Below, one piece after another: positions 58,535-64,000 of a DNA stretch of 64,000 bases. The stretch's first letter is position 1. Each line of letters opens with the position of its first letter. The stretch is from an uncultured Paraglaciecola sp. (GTDB lineage: Bacteria; Pseudomonadota; Gammaproteobacteria; Enterobacterales; Alteromonadaceae). The position numbers were made by a program, and so were the translations under genes. The stretch is from NCBI RefSeq assembly GCF_937123705.1, contig NZ_CAKZKO010000138.1, positions 186,001 through 250,000 of the forward strand, written 5' to 3'. The notes below the pieces were generated by a model. That model was not told where the DNA came from. It did not search any database and saw only the letters and a list, made by a program, of their open reading frames with translations.

Positions 58535-60757
58535 ATGACTTCCGAACTAAATCAAAATCATCTCGACCGTATTAATCAGTTGCTTAAAACGTATCCGTCT
58601 CTTATGGATGCCTACCATAAATTAGAGCCTTTTGTTTTGAACCTCTTTGAAGCTGAACGTATGAGTATTTTTCAGCGTCGCAGGCAGCACCAAGATCTAG
58701 TTGCGCGCTTTAAGACGGGAAAAGAAACTCGCGAGATAAAAGTACCTATTAGCCCCATGTCAATTGCGGGGTATGTCGCACTTAGTCAATTACCGCTTAT
58801 TATTAACGATCCCTATAATGTAGAAGAATTAGCAGGTATTCATAAACGTCTTAAATTTGCAGACAAGTTCGATAAAGATTCTACCTTTAAGACCCGTAAC
58901 ATTATTTGTATACCCATTCTCGACTCGGGTGTGTTGATGGGTGTAATGCAAATCATCAACAAAAAGGATGGCGATTTTAATGTAGGTGACTTAGCGCTGG
59001 CCAATGCTATCGCCGACATTATGGGTAAGAAGTTTCGGTATGAATTGGGAGGTACTAGTCAACCTTACGATTATTTGGTTCATAGAAATCTTGTAACCGA
59101 CAAAGAATTGAAAAAGCTCCAAGAATCGAGCCACGACAATAGGCAGTTAGTTCAACGTCTGACATCAGAACATCGCGTACCAGAAGATGACTTAGGTAAT
59201 GCACTATCGGTGCACTTCCAAGTACCTTATTTACCTTATTTACCCGATAAGTATCACCTTTTCCAAAGCGACAGCAAATTAAACCTGTCTTACTTAAAGC
59301 GCAATTTTGTTGCCGTGCTGGCTGATGTTAACGACAATCCTATCGTGTTGATGACCGAACCCAATAACGCCACATTATTGATGGAAATTGAAAGTGCGTT
59401 AGGTATAGATAGTTACGAGATATCGGTCAGCTTACCTAATATCATTTTGCAATATTTAGGTGAAGCGGCAGGCGGTGGTGCCGGCCCAGGTGCCATGGAT
59501 GAAATTCTCGATGAAATTGGCACCAGTGCTGATGAGCTAGATGAACAAGCGGATGAAATGTCCGACGACGCACCTGCAGTGGTTAGGCTTGTAAGTCGCG
59601 TATTACACGATGCCAAACGCTTAAATGCGTCTGATATCCATGTTGATCCAGAAAAAAATGCGCCAACGCGAGTAAGAATGCGCATAGATGGCGTGTGTCG
59701 GGACGTCACCCAAGTGCCCGCCTCTCACCACAGTGCTGTGATTGCCCGTATCAAAATTATGTCAAATTTGAACATTGCTGAAAAACGCGTGCCTCAAGAT
59801 GGCAAGTTGTCTTTTAGGATGTCGGGACAGCTTATTGAAGTACGGGTAGCCACAGTGCCGACTATTGCTGGTGAAGGCGTAGTTATGCGGATATTGGCTG
59901 CCGGTGGTGCACTGCCAATGAACAAGCTGAACCTATCTCCGCGCAACCATGAAAAAATTCTTGAACTGGTCCAAAAACCACACGGTATTATGCTGGTAGT
60001 GGGCCCAACAGGTTCGGGTAAAACCACTACTTTGCACGCTGTTCTTGGGCACATCAATACGCCTGAAAAGAAAATTTGGACAGCAGAAGATCCTGTAGAG
60101 ATCACCCAAGCTGGCTTACAACAAGTGCAGGTGAGTGCCAAAATTGGTTTTACTTTTGCTAATGCCCTTAGAGCATTTTTACGTGCCGATCCCGATATTA
60201 TTCTAATTGGTGAGATGCGTGATAAAGAAACAGCCCATGCCGGTATTGAAGCATCACTAACAGGGCACTTAGTGTTCTCAACCTTGCACACCAACTCAGC
60301 ACCAGAAACCATTTCTCGTTTATTAGACTTAGGCCTAGATCCTGTGAACTTTTCTGATGCTTGTGTAGGTATTTTAGCCCAGCGTTTAATCAGAACCATT
60401 TGCCCAAATTGTAAAGAAAAATATCAAGCAACTGAGACTGATGTTGCCTTTATTAACAGGCAATATGGTGAAGAATACGTAGAAGAACTGAACTTATCTG
60501 AGCCACTTATGTTATATCGAGGTAAAGGTTGTGATGAATGCGGTGACACCGGCTACAGAGGCAGAACAGGTGTACATGAATTGCTTGCTATGACAGGGGA
60601 ATTACGCGCACTAGTATATAAGGAAGCGCCCGTTCACGACATGAAAGCTCAAGCGATGAAAGACGGCATGCGTACTCTAACCCAAGACGGCATTTTAAAA
60701 GTGTTAAAGGGTGATACAGACATTCCGCAAATACAGATAATTAGTGGCACCAGTTAA
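58535..60757 (+). CDS. Orphan GspE/PilB-type secretion ATPase with N-terminal GAF domain
   Basis: 740 residues. A GAF domain (about 25-175) precedes an MshEN-like domain (about 180-310; YDYLVHRNLVTDKELKKL), a Gly/acidic linker and a T2SE ATPase domain (about 345-725). Walker A is GPTGSGKTT, the Asp box TAEDPVEI, Walker B DIILIGEMRD, and His box TGHLVFSTLHTN. The tetra-Cys zinc site is CPNC with CDECGDTGYRGR. MshEN domains bind c-di-GMP in some ATPases; GAF domains bind small ligands. No other type II secretion or type IV pilus gene is nearby. Confidence 0.93.
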   Translation: MTSELNQNHLDRINQLLKTYPSLMDAYHKLEPFVLNLFEAERMSIFQRRRQHQDLVARFKTGKETREIKVPISPMSIAGYVALSQLPLIINDPYNVEELAGIHKRLKFADKFDKDSTFKTRNIICIPILDSGVLMGVMQIINKKDGDFNVGDLALANAIADIMGKKFRYELGGTSQPYDYLVHRNLVTDKELKKLQESSHDNRQLVQRLTSEHRVPEDDLGNALSVHFQVPYLPYLPDKYHLFQSDSKLNLSYLKRNFVAVLADVNDNPIVLMTEPNNATLLMEIESALGIDSYEISVSLPNIILQYLGEAAGGGAGPGAMDEILDEIGTSADELDEQADEMSDDAPAVVRLVSRVLHDAKRLNASDIHVDPEKNAPTRVRMRIDGVCRDVTQVPASHHSAVIARIKIMSNLNIAEKRVPQDGKLSFRMSGQLIEVRVATVPTIAGEGVVMRILAAGGALPMNKLNLSPRNHEKILELVQKPHGIMLVVGPTGSGKTTTLHAVLGHINTPEKKIWTAEDPVEITQAGLQQVQVSAKIGFTFANALRAFLRADPDIILIGEMRDKETAHAGIEASLTGHLVFSTLHTNSAPETISRLLDLGLDPVNFSDACVGILAQRLIRTICPNCKEKYQATETDVAFINRQYGEEYVEELNLSEPLMLYRGKGCDECGDTGYRGRTGVHELLAMTGELRALVYKEAPVHDMKAQAMKDGMRTLTQDGILKVLKGDTDIPQIQIISGTS

Positions 60758-60871
60758 TCGCTACCCAAGCCACCTAAGGTTTAAGCTGTGTGCCATGTAG
60801 GTATTAGGTATACGGCTAAAGATTCAATCTCACATATTTCTAACTGTAAAATAAAGTTCTAGGACACCAAT

Positions 60872-63800
60872 ATGCTACATCCAAAAAATACGCTGCTACA
60901 GGCTGCGAGTTTAGCCGCTTTGCTAAGTTTATCCAGTACTGTATTTGCTCAAGCTGAGCAAGATGTCGATCCAAAAAATGCCGATAGCTCTCAGGACATA
61001 AAAGAATGGGATGTACTTAATCCTCCCTTTGACTTAGCCACAGTTTCAATTGATACAGATACCACTACTTGGTCTAGTTTAGATATCACGCCAAATGGAA
61101 AAAGCATAGTGTTTGATATGCTTGGTGACATATACATTACCGATATAAATGGTGGCAATGCTGAGGCGCTAACTCAGGATTTTGCTTGGAACATTCACCC
61201 TACAGTGAGCCCTAACGGTAAAAAAATTGCTTTTATTTCTGATAGAGGAGGTTTGTCTAACTTGTGGGTGATGAACCTAGACGGGTCTAATCTAACCCAG
61301 CTCAGCACCGAGAAAAACAATCTGATACATTCGCCGAAATGGAGTCCTGATGGGCAATATATAGCCGTGAGCAAAGGCATTATGTCGAGTCGTAGTATTC
61401 CAGCCGGAGAAGTCTGGCTGTACCATCATTCTGGTGGTGATGGACTCGCCATTAAAAAACGGGTTAACGGTAAAAAAGACCAAAAAAATATTGCCGACCC
61501 AGCCTTTTCACCTGATGGAAAATACCTATATTTTACTCAAGATGTAACGGGTGGCAGTACCTTTAGTTATAACCGCGATCCCTTAAAAGGTATTTTTGCC
61601 ATCACACGCCTTGAGTTGACCAATGGAGAAGAAGAACGTTTTGTAAGTGGTACTGGCGGCGCTGTGGTACCTACGCCTTCACCCAATGGCCAACACCTTG
61701 CCTTTATTCGCCGAGTTAAAGATAAAACGGCACTTTTTGTCAAAGACTTAATCACAGGTATGGAAAAGCCACTTTACCTAAACCTTGAGAGAGATATGCA
61801 AGAAGGCTTTGGCTCCGAAGGATATTTTGCTTACTTTGATTGGACGCCCGACTCCAAACACATAGTATTTTGGAGTGCAGGAAAATTTCATAAATTGTCT
61901 ATGAAAGATCAGTCTATAACCAATATCCCCGTAAAAGTTAAAGCAAAAGTACAATACGCCGATGCACTACGTTTTGATGTCGATGTTGCCCCTGATAGCT
62001 TCCCTATTAAAATGACCCGCTGGGCGCAAAAATCTCCCGATGGAAAATCAATATTATTTCAAGCGTTAGGCAAGCTATATGTTAAAAACATAAAAAGCGG
62101 TAAAACAACCCGTTTAACCAAACAAAATAATCACGATGAATTTTATCCGCGTTATTCAAATGATGGCAAGAGCATTGTTTACACTACATGGCACGATCAA
62201 GACTTAGGCTCAGTTAGAATAGTCAAATCTCGTGGTGGCAAGGGCAAAAGGATCACAAAAATGCCAGGCCACTATATCGAACCCAGTTTTTCAACTGATG
62301 GAAAACGGGTGGTTTACGACAAAGTAACAGGTGGCTATTTACTTAGCCCTGAATATTCGGTTGAGCCGGGTATTTACGTTGCAAATGTAAAAACTGGTGA
62401 AGCTAAACGCATTGCTAAGTCGGGCTCGGGCCCACACTTTGCTGGCGACAATAAACGTATTTACATGACCACTTCTGTATCAGGCAGTGACTATTCAGAA
62501 ACTCAGTTAATCAGTGTTGACCTCAATGGTGAAGATAAGCGCGAACATTTATATGGTGCCGATAAAGTCACTGAGTATCGCTTGTCACATGATAAAAAGT
62601 GGGTAGCCTTTGTGCATCAGTACAATGCGTATGTGGCCCCTTTTGTCGATACTGGCAAGCGGGTTAGTATTGGTCCCACTATGTCATCTTTACCAGTAAA
62701 ACAAATCTCCAGCCGTGCGGGTGAATACCTCACTTGGAGCGCCGATAGTCAATCGGTTAGTTGGTATCATGGCGCCACTTTCTTTGAACGACAACTTAAA
62801 GATGCCTTTACGTTTTTTGCGAATTCTCCCAAAGAGTTACCTGAGCCTGTAAGTGCAGGAATTGATTTATCTTTTAGTCAGAAAGCAGATAAACCCTCTG
62901 GTTATAAAGCCTTAGTGGGCGGTACAGTCGTCACTATGCGTGATGCGAATAGACAAAGGGAAGTGATAGAAAACGGTGTGGTACTTATCAAAGACAATAA
63001 AATTGTTGAAGTGGGTAAAGTAGCCGATGTCTCTATTCCTGCAGAAACCTTGCTAATCGATACAAAAGGTAAAACCGTTTTACCTGGACTTATCGATGCC
63101 CATGCACATGGTGCGCAAGGTAGCTACGAAATTATCCCTCAGCAAAACTGGAGCATGTATTCAAACTTGGCCTTTGGCGTAACCACTATCCACGATCCAT
63201 CGAATGATACCACTGAGATATTTTCGGCTGCCGAAATGCAAAAGTCAGGGAAAATACTTGCCCCGCGCATATATTCTACCGGCACTATTTTATATGGTGC
63301 CGAAGGGTTGGGTTACAAAGCTATTATCAATAGTTACGACGATGCGCTATTCCATATGCAAAGACTAAAAGATACAGGTGCTATTTCTGTTAAAAGTTAT
63401 AACCAACCTAGACGGGACACCCGCCAACAGATTTTGGCTGCTGCTAAAGAACTAGGCATGATGGTGGTGCCTGAAGGCGGCGGTAAATTCCAACAGAATA
63501 TCTCAATGTTAGTAGATGGTCATACTGGGCTTGAACATTCGCTGCCTATTGCTAAAGGATATGATGATTTAACCACACTTTGGTCTGCGACTAAGTTTGG
63601 TTACACCCCTACTTTTGTTGTTTCTTACGGCGGCATGATGGGCGAAGAATACTTTTATGACAGAACAGAAGTATGGAAAAATCCACGATTAATGCGTTAT
63701 ACACCTAGCTTTTTAGTGGATAGGCGCTCTATAAGACGCCCAACTGCTCCTGACAACCAATACAATCATGTTAATGTTGCCGAATATGCCAAAACTTTGC

Positions 63801-64000
63801 GAGATCAAGGTGTCAGTGTGCACATAGGGGCTCACGGTCAACGTGAAGGTTTAGCTTCCCACTGGGAAATGCAAATAATGAATCAAGGTGGATTTACTCC
63901 TTGGGAAGCCCTAAGAGGCGGAACAATTGACGGTGCCACTCACTTAGGCATGGACAAACAAATCGGCAGTATTGAAGTAGGTAAACTAGCCGACTTAATG
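60872..64000 (+). CDS. Secreted TolB-like beta-propeller / amidohydrolase fusion (3' end beyond window)
   Basis: 1043 codons are seen from the ATG at 60872 (AGGA eight bases upstream) to the right edge. A signal peptide ends at VFAQA. WD40/TolB-like repeats fill about 60-650 (HPTVSPNGKKIAFISDRGG, SPKWSPDGQYIAVSKG, and others). The amidohydrolase metal motif then appears: LPGLIDAHAHGAQG near residue 740, followed by HTGLEHS and HIGAHGQ, and EVGKLADL at the edge. An envelope hydrolase of unknown substrate (cyclic amide or dipeptide-like); the propeller may gate access. Confidence 0.9.
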   Translation, partial: MLHPKNTLLQAASLAALLSLSSTVFAQAEQDVDPKNADSSQDIKEWDVLNPPFDLATVSIDTDTTTWSSLDITPNGKSIVFDMLGDIYITDINGGNAEALTQDFAWNIHPTVSPNGKKIAFISDRGGLSNLWVMNLDGSNLTQLSTEKNNLIHSPKWSPDGQYIAVSKGIMSSRSIPAGEVWLYHHSGGDGLAIKKRVNGKKDQKNIADPAFSPDGKYLYFTQDVTGGSTFSYNRDPLKGIFAITRLELTNGEEERFVSGTGGAVVPTPSPNGQHLAFIRRVKDKTALFVKDLITGMEKPLYLNLERDMQEGFGSEGYFAYFDWTPDSKHIVFWSAGKFHKLSMKDQSITNIPVKVKAKVQYADALRFDVDVAPDSFPIKMTRWAQKSPDGKSILFQALGKLYVKNIKSGKTTRLTKQNNHDEFYPRYSNDGKSIVYTTWHDQDLGSVRIVKSRGGKGKRITKMPGHYIEPSFSTDGKRVVYDKVTGGYLLSPEYSVEPGIYVANVKTGEAKRIAKSGSGPHFAGDNKRIYMTTSVSGSDYSETQLISVDLNGEDKREHLYGADKVTEYRLSHDKKWVAFVHQYNAYVAPFVDTGKRVSIGPTMSSLPVKQISSRAGEYLTWSADSQSVSWYHGATFFERQLKDAFTFFANSPKELPEPVSAGIDLSFSQKADKPSGYKALVGGTVVTMRDANRQREVIENGVVLIKDNKIVEVGKVADVSIPAETLLIDTKGKTVLPGLIDAHAHGAQGSYEIIPQQNWSMYSNLAFGVTTIHDPSNDTTEIFSAAEMQKSGKILAPRIYSTGTILYGAEGLGYKAIINSYDDALFHMQRLKDTGAISVKSYNQPRRDTRQQILAAAKELGMMVVPEGGGKFQQNISMLVDGHTGLEHSLPIAKGYDDLTTLWSATKFGYTPTFVVSYGGMMGEEYFYDRTEVWKNPRLMRYTPSFLVDRRSIRRPTAPDNQYNHVNVAEYAKTLRDQGVSVHIGAHGQREGLASHWEMQIMNQGGFTPWEALRGGTIDGATHLGMDKQIGSIEVGKLADLM

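Noticed and set aside
59794..60399. 201-codon open frame antisense to the GspE ATPase
   Set aside because: Lies fully inside a well-supported gene and has no recognisable features.

Overview
The window looks like chromosomal DNA of a marine gammaproteobacterium, most likely an Alteromonadales species near Alteromonas, Paraglaciecola or Glaciecola. This is inferred from moderate-to-low GC, a MetJ repressor, RpoH of 284 residues, divergent mdh/argR, adjacent hrpB/mrcB, many EAL/GGDEF and lipoprotein genes, and families common in that order (DUF2959, DUF3300, DUF4331). I saw no rRNA, tRNA, CRISPR array, prophage or complete insertion sequence.

Layout. 1-5.8 kb: an M14-like deacylase (cut by the left edge), an EAL-HDOD regulator, rpoH, a GNAT-thioesterase fusion, and dtd coupled to a prolyl aminopeptidase. 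5.8-12.4 kb: two small envelope genes, yihY, metF divergent from metJ across a shared MetJ operator, a glutathione transferase, an HD phosphohydrolase, a cytochrome c and selO. 12.4-21.3 kb: a membrane GGDEF-EAL enzyme, ribA, a DUF3300 protein with a very basic tail, pyrB, hemL and a class III nucleotide cyclase. 21.3-27.4 kb: DyP peroxidase, gamma-glutamyltransferase, glnK-amtB, a STAS-like gene split by a 171-bp palindromic MITE, and a TonB/TolA-like anchor protein. 27.4-37.4 kb: hrpB-mrcB, thpR, purU, a histidine phosphatase, a small beta-rich envelope protein and an M3 peptidase.

37.4-43.5 kb holds what I consider the most interesting unit: an ECF sigma factor with its membrane anti-sigma factor, next to a collinear cluster of a secreted DUF4331 protein, a cadherin-like lipoprotein, a TPR protein and a HupE/UreJ-type membrane protein carrying an EF-hand loop. 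The sigma gene and the DUF4331 gene share a near-identical promoter element (TGCATCCAAA, 13 bases, CGTT). This predicts that the sigma factor controls both itself and the cluster.

43.5-52.9 kb: DsbA-like oxidoreductase, DUF2937 protein, a secreted protein with 54-bp tandem repeats, DUF2726 protein, mdh/argR, a PqiA-like protein, an S41 protease with a small lipoprotein, a serine-hydrolase-like protein, and a ParE-type toxin whose Phd-type antitoxin has an in-frame stop. 53.1-58.2 kb: the complete 11-gene S10 ribosomal protein operon with a leader and promoter, but without the spc operon after rpsQ. 58.5-64 kb: an orphan GAF-MshEN-GspE ATPase and a large secreted beta-propeller/amidohydrolase fusion cut by the right edge.
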